Shown one piece after another: positions 16,496 through 26,498 of a DNA stretch of 64,000 nucleotides. The position numbers were made by a program, and so were the translations under genes. Numbering within the stretch: the first letter of the stretch is position 1; the number at the start of each line of letters is the position of its first letter. The notes under the pieces are model-generated. The model searched no databases. It was not told where the DNA came from and saw only the letters and a list, made by a program, of their open reading frames with translations. The stretch covers positions 1 to 64,000 of the forward strand of contig NZ_AUKX01000032.1 in the NCBI RefSeq assembly GCF_000424985.1, written 5' to 3'. This stretch comes from Arenibacter latericius DSM 15913 (GTDB lineage: Bacteria; Bacteroidota; Bacteroidia; Flavobacteriales; Flavobacteriaceae).

Positions 16496-17203
16496 ATGCA
16501 ATACAAAAGAATACTATTAAAACTCAGTGGTGAAGCCTTGATGGGAGAAAATCAATACGGCATTGACCCAAAACGGTTATCTGAATATGCCGAAGAGATT
16601 AAAGAAGTGGTAGATAAAGGCACTGAGGTAGCTATTGTAATTGGTGGCGGTAATATTTTTAGAGGTCTAGCAGGAGCCAGCCAGGGAATGGATAGAGTGC
16701 AAGCAGACCACATGGGTATGTTAGCAACGGTTATCAACGGACTAGCGCTACAAAGCGCTTTAGAATTAAAAGGAGTACAAACTAGACTGCAATCTGCCGT
16801 GCAAATAAATGAGGTTGCCGAGCCCTTTATTAGAAGAAGAGCAATGCGTCACTTAGAAAAAGGTAGAGTAGTTATTTTTGGAGGCGGTACTGGGAATCCC
16901 TATTTCACTACAGACTCCGCTGCGGTTTTACGCGCCATAGAAATAGAGGCCAATGTAATTCTTAAAGGAACTCGTGTAGATGGAATTTACACCTCTGATC
17001 CAGAAAAAGACGAAACTGCTACTAAGTTTGACACCATCACATTTAAGGACGTCCTTACAAAAGGGTTGAAGGTAATGGATACAACAGCATTCACCCTTAG
17101 TCAAGAAAATGAATTACCTATTGTAGTTTTTGACATGAACAAAAAAGGAAACCTTGTTAAATTGGTTTCAGGAGAAAACATAGGAACCGTTGTAAACTTA
17201 TAG
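16496..17203 (+). CDS. pyrH: UMP kinase
   Basis: This 235-residue amino-acid-kinase fold protein phosphorylates UMP to UDP in pyrimidine synthesis. Motifs [34 protein letters not shown]-like [16 protein letters not shown] and [13 protein letters not shown] are all present. Length is standard for the hexameric bacterial enzyme. It is followed after 41 bp by frr, the common bacterial pairing. Confidence 0.97.
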   Translation: MQYKRILLKLSGEALMGENQYGIDPKRLSEYAEEIKEVVDKGTEVAIVIGGGNIFRGLAGASQGMDRVQADHMGMLATVINGLALQSALELKGVQTRLQSAVQINEVAEPFIRRRAMRHLEKGRVVIFGGGTGNPYFTTDSAAVLRAIEIEANVILKGTRVDGIYTSDPEKDETATKFDTITFKDVLTKGLKVMDTTAFTLSQENELPIVVFDMNKKGNLVKLVSGENIGTVVNL

Positions 17204-17244
17204 TTCTAATAATTTTTGAATTACATCTAACTAACATTTAGCAT

Positions 17245-17799
17245 ATGAACGAGGATATTAAATTTATACTGGACACCGCCAAAGAAGGAATGGATAAAGC
17301 TATGGATCACTTAGTACGCATGTTCGTAAAGATCAGAGCCGGAAAAGCTAGCCCCGTAATGCTTTCTAGTGTAATGGTAGAATACTATGGTTCCTCTACC
17401 CCTTTATCACAGGTAGCAAATGTAAGCACCCCTGATGCCAGAACCATTTCTGTTCAACCATGGGAAAAAAACATGCTCCAGGAGATTGAAAAAGCTATTA
17501 TGAATGCAAATTTGGGCTTTAACCCCATGAATAATGGCGATGTTGTAATCATCAACGTACCACCTCTTACAGAAGAGCGAAGAAAAACACTAGTAAAACA
17601 AGCTAAGGCTGAAGCTGAAGAAGCTAAAATCGGTATTCGAAATGCTAGGCAAGAAGCAAACAAAGACATCAGAAACTTAGACCTCTCCGAAGACCTGATA
17701 AAAACTGCTGAAACAGACGTACAAGCATTAACCGATAAATACATCAAAAAAATTGATGACGTGTTAGAGCGTAAAGAAGCAGAAATAATGACTATATAA
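17245..17799 (+). CDS. frr: Ribosome recycling factor
   Basis: This 184-residue protein, with EF-G, splits the post-termination ribosome. The tRNA-like fold is recognisable from VRAGKAS-type KIRAGKASPVMLSSVMVEYY, the segment TISVQPWEKNML and PPLTEERRKTLVKQAKAEAE. Length matches the family. A strong terminator follows the gene. Confidence 0.97.
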   Translation: MNEDIKFILDTAKEGMDKAMDHLVRMFVKIRAGKASPVMLSSVMVEYYGSSTPLSQVANVSTPDARTISVQPWEKNMLQEIEKAIMNANLGFNPMNNGDVVIINVPPLTEERRKTLVKQAKAEAEEAKIGIRNARQEANKDIRNLDLSEDLIKTAETDVQALTDKYIKKIDDVLERKEAEIMTI

Positions 17800-17817
17800 T
17801 TTCTGACAACAAATAGC

Positions 17818-17845
17818 AAAAAAGCGACCCTAGGTCGCTTTTTTT
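17818..17845 (+). terminator. Intrinsic terminator after frr
   Basis: AAAAAAGCGACC and GGTCGCTTTTTT flank a three-base loop CTA, followed by more T. Its symmetry would also allow use on the minus strand. Confidence 0.9.
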
Positions 17846-17965
17846 GTTTAGTGAATACACTTACCTATATAGGCCAGCTGATCTTACATTTCCCCTAACA
17901 AGACCCACATCTATAGTCTTTCTCATTTTTGACTCAGCATCCTAGGAACAAAAGCAATCATTCTC

Positions 17966-18054
17966 TACCTTTGCGCCCATGTAATTTAAATTCCGCGTAG
18001 AGCTATTATCCAAGCGGAGTTTCTTGCAGAAATGATTTTTTTGCCCCTATGGGC
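17966..18054 (+). promoter_or_regulatory. -7 box and structured leader upstream of the MMPL exporter
   Basis: TACCTTTG at 17966-17973 is a consensus -7 box; no -33 TTTG is found at 19 bp. The leader of about 100 nt has three hairpins: TCCGC with GCGGA (17992-18018), TTTCT-TGC-AGAAA (18020-18032) followed by TGATTTTTTT, and GCCC-CTAT-GGGC (18043-18054). The middle hairpin with its T run could act as an attenuator. Confidence 0.45.
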
Positions 18055-18080
18055 TAAGTGATAAACGAAGTATCTACTAC

Positions 18081-20498
18081 ATGGTTGCAAAGCTAACACA
18101 AGGTTTTTGGGCAAAAACCGCAAGAATTATACTTAGAAACAGAATCCTTATCCTTTTATTATTGGCTTTGATAACCATTTTTATGGGCCTACAATGGGAT
18201 AAGATGCAATTTTCTAATTCTCAAGCCAATCTCTTACCAGACCACCATCCGGTTAACCTAGAGTATCTTGATTTCTTAAAGAAATTTGGAGAGGAAGGCA
18301 ATGTGATGGTACTAGCAATTAAAGATAGCTCCCTCTTTACGCCAGAAAATTTTAATCGATGGAATAGATTAAGTAAGCAAATAGAAGCCTTCCCAGAAAT
18401 AGATTTTGTTTTATCTACGGACAACCTTCAAGAACTAGTGAAGGATTCAGTTAAACAGACCTTTGTAATGCAGCCCCTTATTAAAGATATCCCACAAACA
18501 AAAGCGGAGATAGACAGCATTACTAACCATCTATTTAACAACTTACCTTTTTACGATAATTTAATTTACAATAAAGAAACACAGACTATTCGTACTGTTG
18601 TTTACATGGACAAAGACATTGTAAACACTTCTGTACGTAAAGATTTTATATTAGGGGATTTCACCACATTAATCAAAAATTTTGAAAAAGAGACGGGTTT
18701 AGATGTAAGGGTCTCTGGAATGCCCTATATCCGAACAATGAATTCCCAAAATATTATAGATGAAATAGGGAAGTTTATCTTAGCAGCATTAGGAGTTACC
18801 TCCTTTATTTTCTTTCTCTTCTTTAGAAGTGTTAGAGCCACTGTTATTTCCATGTTAGTGGTGATTATCGGGGTAATGTGGGCATTTGGAATTTTAGGCC
18901 TTTTGCAATACGAAATAACAGTTCTAACCGCGCTTATCCCACCATTGATTATTGTAATTGGAATACCTAACTGTATTTTCCTAATTAATAAATACCAGCA
19001 GGAAGTAAAAAAACACGGCAACCAAGCCCTTTCTCTACAAAGGGTTATTTCTAAAATTGGAAATGCTACCCTCATGACGAATGTCACTACCGCTTCGGGT
19101 TTTGCCACCTTTATTATTACCGATAGTAAACTTTTAAAGGAATTTGGTATTGTAGCTTCTATAAATATTCTAGGGATTTTTGTGCTTTCCCTACTGATTA
19201 TACCGATTATCTACAGCTTTATGCCTCTTCCAAAAAACAAACATCTTAAACATCTAAACACCAAATGGATAGAGACCTTTGTGAATTGGATGGAAAGAAT
19301 TGTAAGAGAACGTAGAATAGCAGTCTATAGTGTATCCATAATTTTGCTAGTAACTAGCATCATTGGTATTTATCAAATTGAAATTTCAGGAAGTCCTATT
19401 GAGGACATGCCCAAAAAAGAGCAATTCTTTAAAGACATAAGGTTTTTTGAGGAAGAGTTTGATGGTATTATGCCAGTAGAAATTGTAGTAGACACAAAAA
19501 GACCTAGAGGTGTTTTAAGACCTAACAACCTTAAGAAAATGGACGAGCTAGGAAATCATATTGTTGATATCCCTGAGCTATCTAGGCCTATTTCAGTTGT
19601 GGATCTGGTAAAATATTCTAAGCAGGCGTTCTATAATGGAATTCCAAAATACTATCAACTGCCCACCTCCCAAGAAAACACTTTTATAATGGATGTTGCC
19701 CGGAAGTCATCAGACAATGGCGACCTCCTTAAAAGTTTTGTAGACAGTACAGGTCAAGTAACAAGGATTACAACCTATATGAAGGATGTGAATACCGAAA
19801 AAATGGAGGAAATTGAAGGCACCCTTCAGAAACATATCGATAAAATTTTCCCTGCCGATAGATTTAAAGTAAACATGACAGGGAGCGCCCTTTTATTTTT
19901 AAAAGGAACTAAATACCTAGTTAAAAACCTTATACTATCCCTAAGTTTAGCAATTGGACTAATTGCACTATTTATGGCTTACCTATTCCGCTCTTTCCGA
20001 ATGGTAATAATATCACTTATACCTAATTTGTTACCATTGATAGTTACCGCTGGAGTTATGGGGTTTGCGGGAGTCCCGATTAAACCATCTACTATCTTAG
20101 TTTTCAGTATAGCCTTTGGTATTTCTGTGGATGACACCATCCATTTTTTAGCAAAATACCGGCAGGAGCTCATTGCCAATAAGTGGAAAATAAAAAAATC
20201 GGTCTATGCCGCATTAAGAGAAACTGGTGTAAGCATGTTCTACACCTCCATAGTATTATTCTTCGGGTTCTCGGTTTTTGTTATTTCTAATTTTGGAGGA
20301 ACGGTTGCTCTAGGGTCTTTGGTATCTGCGACCCTTTTATTTGCCATGTTAGCCAACCTTATCCTTTTGCCCTCCCTATTGCTTTCTTTAGAGAGAAGTA
20401 TTGCCAATAAAGAGGTATTAAAAGAACCACAAATAGACATCCTTCCAAAAGAAGATTTAAACGCTTCTAAAGAAGAAATAGAAGAAGACTCAAAATAA
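18081..20498 (+). CDS. MMPL/RND family exporter
   Basis: This 805-residue protein has the RND duplication. The first transmembrane helix is at about 16-35, followed by a large periplasmic loop (about 40-225) and five helices around 230-385. A second helix at about 415, a second periplasmic loop (about 440-625) and five further helices complete it. SSD-like segments GIPNCIFLINKYQQE and FGISVDDTIHFLAKYRQE mark the proton-coupling repeats; both keep polar or acidic residues. Such exporters move lipids or hydrophobic compounds; the substrate is not evident. The cytoplasmic tail is acidic. asnS follows. Confidence 0.88.
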   Translation: MVAKLTQGFWAKTARIILRNRILILLLLALITIFMGLQWDKMQFSNSQANLLPDHHPVNLEYLDFLKKFGEEGNVMVLAIKDSSLFTPENFNRWNRLSKQIEAFPEIDFVLSTDNLQELVKDSVKQTFVMQPLIKDIPQTKAEIDSITNHLFNNLPFYDNLIYNKETQTIRTVVYMDKDIVNTSVRKDFILGDFTTLIKNFEKETGLDVRVSGMPYIRTMNSQNIIDEIGKFILAALGVTSFIFFLFFRSVRATVISMLVVIIGVMWAFGILGLLQYEITVLTALIPPLIIVIGIPNCIFLINKYQQEVKKHGNQALSLQRVISKIGNATLMTNVTTASGFATFIITDSKLLKEFGIVASINILGIFVLSLLIIPIIYSFMPLPKNKHLKHLNTKWIETFVNWMERIVRERRIAVYSVSIILLVTSIIGIYQIEISGSPIEDMPKKEQFFKDIRFFEEEFDGIMPVEIVVDTKRPRGVLRPNNLKKMDELGNHIVDIPELSRPISVVDLVKYSKQAFYNGIPKYYQLPTSQENTFIMDVARKSSDNGDLLKSFVDSTGQVTRITTYMKDVNTEKMEEIEGTLQKHIDKIFPADRFKVNMTGSALLFLKGTKYLVKNLILSLSLAIGLIALFMAYLFRSFRMVIISLIPNLLPLIVTAGVMGFAGVPIKPSTILVFSIAFGISVDDTIHFLAKYRQELIANKWKIKKSVYAALRETGVSMFYTSIVLFFGFSVFVISNFGGTVALGSLVSATLLFAMLANLILLPSLLLSLERSIANKEVLKEPQIDILPKEDLNASKEEIEEDSK

Positions 20499-20541
20499 AA
20501 ATAATGGTCCTATAGGATCCATTCATAATATGCAAATTGGC

Positions 20542-20549
20542 TATCTTTG
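20542..20549 (+). promoter_or_regulatory. -7 box of asnS
   Basis: TATCTTTG matches TAnnTTTG and lies 24 bp before the ATG at 20574. It overlaps an in-frame upstream TTG at 20547, which argues that the TTG is not the start. No good -33 is seen. Confidence 0.55.
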
Positions 20550-20573
20550 CCACTTAAATCACAAGCAACTAGT

Positions 20574-22007
20574 ATGAACACATATAGCGTAAAAGAATTA
20601 CTTTCAACAGATCTCCTACATAAGGATGTAGTTATTAATGGCTGGGTAAGGTCCTATAGAAGCAACAGGTTTATTGCCCTTAATGACGGATCTACAATAA
20701 ATAACATACAATGTGTTGTAGATTTTGAGGAATTTGATGATAAAATTCTAAAGCAAATAAATACTGGTGCCGCATTAAAAATATCGGGTACCTTAGTAGA
20801 AAGTCAGGGTAAAGGACAGAATGTAGAAATACAAGTAAAGGAAATTGCTGTACACGGTGGCGCAGATCCAGACACTTATCCTATACAACCCAAAAAACAC
20901 TCCCTCGAGTTCTTGCGATCTAAAGCACATTTAAGAGTGCGCACCAATACTTTTGCTGCAATCATGCGAGTACGCTCTGCTTTGTCTTTTGCAATACACC
21001 AGTACTTTCAAAAGAACGGTTTTCACTATGTGCACACCCCAATTATTACAGGTTCTGATGCTGAAGGAGCTGGAGAGATGTTCCGCGTATCTACCTTAGA
21101 TATGACAGATACCCCCCTAACCGAAGATGGTAAAGTAGATTACAGTGAAGATTTCTTTGGAAAGGAAACCCATTTAACCGTTTCCGGACAGTTAGAAGGA
21201 GAGGCATACGCTATGGGATTAGGTAAGATATACACCTTTGGCCCTACTTTTAGAGCAGAGAACTCTAATACTTCTAGACATTTATCTGAATTCTGGATGA
21301 TTGAGCCTGAGGTTGCTTTTAACGATTTGGATGCCAATATGGATTTGGCAGAAGATTTCATCAAAGAAATAATCAACTATGCTTTAGTAAACTGCAAGGA
21401 CGACTTAGAATTTTTACAGCAGCGTCTTTTAGATGAGGAGAAAAGTAAGCCTAAAGCTGAACGAAGCGAGATGCCTCTTATAGAGAAGCTAAAATTTGTA
21501 TCAGAAAACACCTTTAAAAGGGTATCTTATACCGAGGCAATAGAAATTTTAAGAAACAGCAAACCTAATAAAAAGAAGAAATTTAACTACTTAATAGATG
21601 AGTGGGGCGCCGACTTACAGAGTGAGCACGAACGCTATTTAGTAGAGAAGCATTTTAAATGCCCTGTAATTCTCTTTGATTACCCCGCACAAATTAAGGC
21701 ATTCTACATGCGTTTAAACGAAGACGGCAAAACTGTAAGAGCTATGGATGTTTTATTCCCTGGTATTGGTGAGATTGTTGGTGGATCACAGCGAGAAGAG
21801 CGTTTAGACGTATTAAAGGATAAAATAAAAGCACTTAACATAAGCGAAGAAGAACTTTGGTGGTATTTAGAGTTAAGAAAATTTGGTACCGCAACCCACA
21901 GTGGATTTGGTCTTGGTTTTGAGCGTTTGGTACTATTTACCACAGGAATGGGTAACATTAGAGATGTCATCCCTTTCCCTAGAACACCGCAGAATGCAGA
22001 GTTCTAA
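20574..22007 (+). CDS. asnS: Asparaginyl-tRNA synthetase
   Basis: From ATG 20574 the enzyme has 477 residues and begins [20 protein letters not shown]. An N-terminal OB-fold anticodon domain (about 10-110) with [21 protein letters not shown] precedes the class II catalytic core. Motif 2 appears as [20 protein letters not shown] and motif 3 as [22 protein letters not shown]. The asparaginyl form is recognised by overall similarity and by the large insertion between motifs 2 and 3. A longer TTG start 27 bp upstream is rejected because it overlaps the -7 box. Confidence 0.96.
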   Translation: MNTYSVKELLSTDLLHKDVVINGWVRSYRSNRFIALNDGSTINNIQCVVDFEEFDDKILKQINTGAALKISGTLVESQGKGQNVEIQVKEIAVHGGADPDTYPIQPKKHSLEFLRSKAHLRVRTNTFAAIMRVRSALSFAIHQYFQKNGFHYVHTPIITGSDAEGAGEMFRVSTLDMTDTPLTEDGKVDYSEDFFGKETHLTVSGQLEGEAYAMGLGKIYTFGPTFRAENSNTSRHLSEFWMIEPEVAFNDLDANMDLAEDFIKEIINYALVNCKDDLEFLQQRLLDEEKSKPKAERSEMPLIEKLKFVSENTFKRVSYTEAIEILRNSKPNKKKKFNYLIDEWGADLQSEHERYLVEKHFKCPVILFDYPAQIKAFYMRLNEDGKTVRAMDVLFPGIGEIVGGSQREERLDVLKDKIKALNISEEELWWYLELRKFGTATHSGFGLGFERLVLFTTGMGNIRDVIPFPRTPQNAEF

Positions 22008-22047
22008 TCTATATTCTTTAACTTTATAAGAAAGATTACAACCCATT

Positions 22048-23505
22048 ATGCTTAAACAACATCTACAATTTAAATTATCGCAGAAATTATCTCCTCAACA
22101 AATCCAGTTGATGAAGTTAATTCAATTGCCTACGCAGGCATTTGAACAACGCTTAAAACAGGAGTTAGAGGAAAATCCAGCCCTTGAAACTGGAAAAGAT
22201 GAGATAGAGACCGATCAAGATGAGTTTGACGATCTGTACGATAACGAAACAGATAGTGAAAGCATAAGTGCAGAAGACATCAATATTGATGAATATTTAA
22301 GTGATGACGAGGTTCCTGACTATAGAACGCAAGCCAGTAACTATAGTCAGGACGACGAGGAAAAGCACGTGCCCTATGCGGCAGGAATTTCCTTTAATCA
22401 ATATTTACTAAATCAACTAAACACCGCATATCTAGACGAAGAGGAGTGGTCTATTGCCAATTTTTTGGTTGGTAGTGTAGACGAAAGTGGATACATAAGA
22501 AGGCCTTTAGAGGATATTATGGACGACTTGGCCTTTACGCAAAACGTATATACAGACGAAAAGACTATAGAAAAGGTATTACGCATTGTACAAAGTCTAG
22601 ATCCTGCCGGAGTAGGCGCCAGGTCTTTAGAAGAATGTCTTCTCATTCAACTAAAAAGAAAGGAAGCTACCGCTAGTATAGAGTTAGCCATTGAGTTGCT
22701 GGAGAAATCTTTTGAACAGTTTTCAAAAAAACACTACCAAAGATTAATCCAAAAACACAATATTACTGAAGAGCAATTAAAGGATGCTATTACCGAAATA
22801 GAACGTCTTAATCCTAAACCAGGAGGCTCCTATTCTGGTAACAACAGAATTGCAGAGCATGTTGTTCCAGACTACACCATTCGAATTGTAGAAGGTGAGC
22901 TAGAATTGAGTTTAAATGGGAGAAATGCTCCTGAATTACATGTTTCTAGGGAGTACAGCAATATGCTAGAAGGCTATAAACATTCCAAAGAAAAATCCAA
23001 GTCACAGAAGGATACGGTAATGTTTATTAAGCAAAAGCTAGACTCCGCAAAATGGTTTATAGATGCTATAAGGCAACGCCAGCAAACCTTGTTTGTTACC
23101 ATGAATGAGATTATGCACTACCAAAAGGAATATTTCCTTACTGGAGATGAGCGTAATCTACGCCCAATGATTTTGAAGGATATTGCCGATGCTATAGATA
23201 TGGACGTCTCTACGGTATCTCGTGTAGCCAATAGCAAGTATGTAGACACACCTTATGGCACCAAATTAATTAAGGATTTTTTCTCAGAGTCTATGAAAAA
23301 TGAGCAAGGAGAGGATGTTTCTACAAGAGAAATAAAAAAGATCCTAGAAATGGTAATTACCGACGAACCTAAAAAGAAACCTTACACCGATGATAAGCTG
23401 GCAAAAATATTAAAGGAAAAAGGATACCCCATAGCACGTAGAACAGTGGCTAAATACAGGGAACAATTAGACATACCGGTAGCGCGACTTCGTAAAGAAA
23501 TTTAA
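22048..23505 (+). CDS. rpoN: RNA polymerase sigma-54 factor
   Basis: This 485-residue protein begins with the glutamine-rich activator-interaction region I (LSQKLSPQQIQLMKLIQLPT). An acidic region II (about 50-115) follows, then the core-binding region, a helix-turn-helix (LKDIADAIDMDVSTVSRVAN) and the C-terminal RpoN box ARRTVAKYRE, which contacts the -24 promoter element. It is complete. No bacterial enhancer-binding protein is encoded in the window. Its stop overlaps the next start by one base (TAATG), so the next gene is translationally coupled. Confidence 0.96.
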   Translation: MLKQHLQFKLSQKLSPQQIQLMKLIQLPTQAFEQRLKQELEENPALETGKDEIETDQDEFDDLYDNETDSESISAEDINIDEYLSDDEVPDYRTQASNYSQDDEEKHVPYAAGISFNQYLLNQLNTAYLDEEEWSIANFLVGSVDESGYIRRPLEDIMDDLAFTQNVYTDEKTIEKVLRIVQSLDPAGVGARSLEECLLIQLKRKEATASIELAIELLEKSFEQFSKKHYQRLIQKHNITEEQLKDAITEIERLNPKPGGSYSGNNRIAEHVVPDYTIRIVEGELELSLNGRNAPELHVSREYSNMLEGYKHSKEKSKSQKDTVMFIKQKLDSAKWFIDAIRQRQQTLFVTMNEIMHYQKEYFLTGDERNLRPMILKDIADAIDMDVSTVSRVANSKYVDTPYGTKLIKDFFSESMKNEQGEDVSTREIKKILEMVITDEPKKKPYTDDKLAKILKEKGYPIARRTVAKYREQLDIPVARLRKEI

Positions 23506-24110
23506 TGAGGATCCTCTATCTAATAATATCTTACGTACTACACCCACTTTACATTCCATTTGCAGGGACTTTGGCCTATTTCCTAATTACACCTAAACAT
23601 AGCCCTTTTGAGACGCAGAGCAGCATTATTACCCCTATTTTTATCCTAACGGTAATAATTCCTGTAATCGTCTATTTAATATTTCAAAACTTAGCTATAA
23701 CCAGTACATTAAAATTACCTAACTTCCAACATAGAAAATACTCTATATACCTAATATTAGCTCTACTACTGCTTGTATTATTTAGAATCACCCCTTATGA
23801 TTTCACTATAGAATTACACTTCTATTTCATGGGGTTAATTGCAGCACTATTATGCGCACTACTATTGTTATTCTTAAAGTTTAAATGTAGTTTACATTTA
23901 TTAGGGATGGGTAGCATACTCATGTTCTTAATACACCTAAGCATACATTATGAAAAGAACCTAATAGTTCCTCTAAGCATCATTACGTTTCTCTCAGGGC
24001 TATTAGCAACATCTAGACTATACCTAAACCCAAAAAGGAAAGCAGAAGTCCTTATAGGCTTTTTATTGGGTATATGCACTCAGCTATTTACCATTAAATT
24101 TTGGCTATAA
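23505..24110 (+). CDS. Polytopic membrane protein, PAP2-like topology, function unknown
   Basis: This 201-residue protein has about six hydrophobic segments (residues 3-28, 42-65, 80-98, 105-130, 135-150 and 155-200) and few charged residues. The layout HPLYIPFAGTLAYF at the start resembles small flavobacterial membrane proteins found after rpoN, but no catalytic phosphatase motif is visible. It shares one base with the rpoN stop codon. Its 3' end overlaps the convergent PorT-like gene by 6 bp. I do not recognise a function. Confidence 0.75.
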   Translation: MRILYLIISYVLHPLYIPFAGTLAYFLITPKHSPFETQSSIITPIFILTVIIPVIVYLIFQNLAITSTLKLPNFQHRKYSIYLILALLLLVLFRITPYDFTIELHFYFMGLIAALLCALLLLFLKFKCSLHLLGMGSILMFLIHLSIHYEKNLIVPLSIITFLSGLLATSRLYLNPKRKAEVLIGFLLGICTQLFTIKFWL

Positions 24111-24794
24111 AATATAAAAGATGAGTCCTATTTGCAATGGTTGTAAATCTAAGGGCGTCCCCGAAGGCAGCGCCACCCCTTCTTTAAATAAAGAGGTTAG
24201 AGAATAATAGCTATGTATATTAAAGGTATTAAACCCAATGTTTAGAGTTAAACCATAGTGAAAATCTCTAATGTCTGAGTTACTAAACCCAATCTTAGCA
24301 GTATTATCCACAAATTTAGATCGACCTCCAATTACATATCCAAATTTCATCCCGGCATACACTCGCCAAAATTTATATTCTTCCGGAGTAGAATTTCGCC
24401 ATCTAATTTGTAGTGGCATTTCAATTACGTGAGTTTCTATTTTGTTCCTCTTATAGGAGGTAGTCCCATCAAGCAATTCATATTCTATACCAGAATTAAC
24501 CTTATTGGCACGTACATTAGAATAATAAGAATTAATGGCGTAGCCCAGCCCTATTCCCAATCCGAAGGTTCTATCCCAGTTTACTGGAATATCCTTTATA
24601 AACCCACCTTGAAGACCGTAAGATAGGTTTCTCTGCTCTACATCTTCAGGTAAGTTTCTTAGAAAATTATAGGTTACACCAGCATAAAACTGATCTTCTA
24701 AATATTTCCTATCCTCCTGATCATATAAGACAACTTCCTGGGCAGATATCCCGAAGCTGATTAGCAAAAACAATAAAATTAAGCTTCCCTTCAT
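24105..24794 (-). CDS. PorT-like outer-membrane beta-barrel protein
   Basis: The protein has 229 residues with a signal peptide (LLISFGISAQ) and about eight amphipathic beta strands ending in an aromatic-rich C-terminus (LQIGLIFYIL). The segments FYAGVTYNFL, EMPLQIRWR and FHYGLTLNIGF are characteristic of the PorT/SprT family, an 8-stranded barrel linked to type IX secretion. No other type IX gene lies in the window, so it may be PorT itself or a paralogue. It lies downstream of the exb operon on the same strand but is separated from it by a strong terminator. Confidence 0.75.
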   Translation of the reverse strand: MKGSLILLFLLISFGISAQEVVLYDQEDRKYLEDQFYAGVTYNFLRNLPEDVEQRNLSYGLQGGFIKDIPVNWDRTFGLGIGLGYAINSYYSNVRANKVNSGIEYELLDGTTSYKRNKIETHVIEMPLQIRWRNSTPEEYKFWRVYAGMKFGYVIGGRSKFVDNTAKIGFSNSDIRDFHYGLTLNIGFNTFNIHSYYSLTSLFKEGVALPSGTPLDLQPLQIGLIFYIL

Positions 24795-24825
24795 ATGGAA
24801 TAAAGGTAATTAATTAAACATAAAA

Positions 24826-24859
24826 AAACCGCTTCAAATGCGTGCATTTGAAGCGGTTT
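24826..24859 (-). terminator. Intrinsic terminator of the exbB-exbD operon
   Basis: A 16-bp perfect stem, AAACCGCTTCAAATGC with GCATTTGAAGCGGTTT and a 2-nt centre, is followed on the minus strand by a T run. It lies between the second exbD and the PorT-like gene. Confidence 0.92.
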
Positions 24860-24882
24860 ATTTCTCTAATCCTTTTTACTAA

Positions 24883-25365
24883 CTATTGTAAGTTCCGGAA
24901 CGCATCACCTTCATAGGTGGTGTAGTTCACTTTTAAGGCATTTACTTTTCTAAGTTCTTGTTTAATATCTGAAATGATACCCATATTGGCATCTTTATCC
25001 ACTTTAAGTGATGTGGTCAATACATTTTGTAATTCTTGAGGCTTTTTAGCTCTCTCCATTAAAATGTAATCTCCTACTTCAGAAGCATCAGCGAACTTAT
25101 CGTTCAATTGAATTTTTGATTCAGTTCCATAAACCTTCTCATACTCTCTGGTAGGCTTCCCCACATAGATATAAATTACCCTATCCTTTTTCTCCAGTTT
25201 TTTGATTTCAGTAGCGTTAGGCAGGGTGTTTTCTACCTTTAAGGTACTATCTTTCATTACGGTAACTGTCATAAAAAAGAACAAGAGCATAAAAACAATA
25301 TCTGGCAAGGATGCTGTGTTCACAGCAGGTACAGCAGCGTCCTTTTTCTTGTTAAATTTTGACAT
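24883..25365 (-). CDS. exbD: ExbD/TolR family biopolymer transporter (second copy)
   Basis: This 160-residue protein has one transmembrane helix (about 21-40). The conserved proton-path aspartate lies in TASLPDIVFMLLFFFMTV, and a periplasmic domain follows. ExbD partners with ExbB to turn proton flow into force for TonB-dependent outer-membrane receptors. It lies 21 bp after the first exbD. Two different ExbD proteins per operon are common in Bacteroidota and may form heteromeric dimers. Confidence 0.93.
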   Translation of the reverse strand: MSKFNKKKDAAVPAVNTASLPDIVFMLLFFFMTVTVMKDSTLKVENTLPNATEIKKLEKKDRVIYIYVGKPTREYEKVYGTESKIQLNDKFADASEVGDYILMERAKKPQELQNVLTTSLKVDKDANMGIISDIKQELRKVNALKVNYTTYEGDAFRNLQ

Positions 25366-25386
25366 AGTAATTCTGTTTTTTAACCA

Positions 25387-26016
25387 TTAATTAATTGAAG
25401 CTGATGCGGTTTCTGCCTCAGACAACTTCATTGGAAACAAATCCTGAATTCTCTTTACCTTCTCCTTTAATTCGTCCTTCACGTCAGAAGGGGTTTCAGG
25501 ATTAAGATATTCAGCTTCCATATCCGTAAAGTTCGTCTTGTACAAGCGCTGGGCTTCACGGTTTCTTAGCTCATTATAAGCTCCAACCAATTCGTTTTGT
25601 ACCGTAATGTAGGTAGAGTATTTAGTCTCTCTATCATTCTTCAGAGATATAATCGCCTTGGATGGGCTATCCGATGAAGAAGCATCTCTAGCTCCCTTAC
25701 AGTAGTTACAAAAATCATCACTACCGGAAGGTGCTCCCCCATTATCTAAAAACGCAATGGCTTTAGCTCTGAGGTCAGTGATATTTACCAATTCCTCATC
25801 GACTAACAATTGTCCTTCACGGTTAATATTAACCTGGAAGATATTCTTTTGCTTAATAATAACATCTTGCTCTGGTGGCTCTATTGGTGGCAACATACGA
25901 TCCAATCCTGCATCCGTCTCAATAGTGGTAGTCACTAGAAAAAAGATAAGCAATAAGAACGCAATGTCTGCCATAGAACCTGCATTTACTTCTGGTGGTG
26001 CTCCTCTTTTTGACAT
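25387..26016 (-). CDS. exbD: ExbD/TolR family biopolymer transporter (first copy)
   Basis: This 209-residue protein has an N-terminal transmembrane helix with the key aspartate in NAGSMADIAFLLLIFFLV. The start MSKRGAPPEVNAGSM is typical of flavobacteria. The periplasmic part is longer than classical ExbD and contains a FCNYC pair of cysteines and a helical C-terminal extension with DLFPMKLSEAE. It pairs with exbB upstream. The neighbouring small membrane protein ends 14 bp before its start codon. Confidence 0.92.
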   Translation of the reverse strand: MSKRGAPPEVNAGSMADIAFLLLIFFLVTTTIETDAGLDRMLPPIEPPEQDVIIKQKNIFQVNINREGQLLVDEELVNITDLRAKAIAFLDNGGAPSGSDDFCNYCKGARDASSSDSPSKAIISLKNDRETKYSTYITVQNELVGAYNELRNREAQRLYKTNFTDMEAEYLNPETPSDVKDELKEKVKRIQDLFPMKLSEAETASASIN

Positions 26017-26030
26017 AATATTTTATTTAA

Positions 26031-26474
26031 TTATTTACTGATCATTTTCTTAACGCCAGAAAACATCATGGCTGCAACAGCTATTATTGTCAAAAGGAAG
26101 AACACGTTTAAACCGGTTCCGATAGCCTTCACCGTATCTTCGGTAGTAGGCACACCTTTTCTAGCCATTTCATCCAAGTTTACATCTGTACCACTGGCCA
26201 TTGCGTAAGAAACAACAACAACAATCAAGAGTCCAACTACAGCAAACAAGGCTTTCTTTAATCCTCCTTTAGAGGTTATAAGGTTCATCAATCCGAAAAG
26301 GACTGTAGCAACTACTGCAATTCCCAATAGCGCGTAAGTGATAATGAACATGAAGTTCATCGAACTATTGTTAATCGCTTCCGTCGCCGGAACATCTGAA
26401 CTGGGTAACTGGAACCATAATATGGCTCCTACTACACCGAGTATAACTAATATTATTTTAACTATTTTATGCAT
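26031..26474 (-). CDS. Small four-helix membrane protein in the exb operon
   Basis: This 147-residue protein has hydrophobic segments at about 5-22, 40-63, 72-92 and 118-140, with a short acidic periplasmic loop (GTDVNLDEMARKG). It lies between exbB and exbD with 24 and 14 bp spacing, an arrangement seen in other flavobacterial exb operons. The placement suggests an accessory membrane subunit of the ExbBD motor. That is inference; I know of no defined function. Confidence 0.8.
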   Translation of the reverse strand: MHKIVKIILVILGVVGAILWFQLPSSDVPATEAINNSSMNFMFIITYALLGIAVVATVLFGLMNLITSKGGLKKALFAVVGLLIVVVVSYAMASGTDVNLDEMARKGVPTTEDTVKAIGTGLNVFFLLTIIAVAAMMFSGVKKMISK

Positions 26475-26498
26475 GATACTTTAAGTATTTAGTCCAAC

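Noticed and set aside
20547-20573. Upstream TTG start for asnS
   Set aside because: It overlaps the TATCTTTG -7 box; the ATG at 20574 begins the normal protein.
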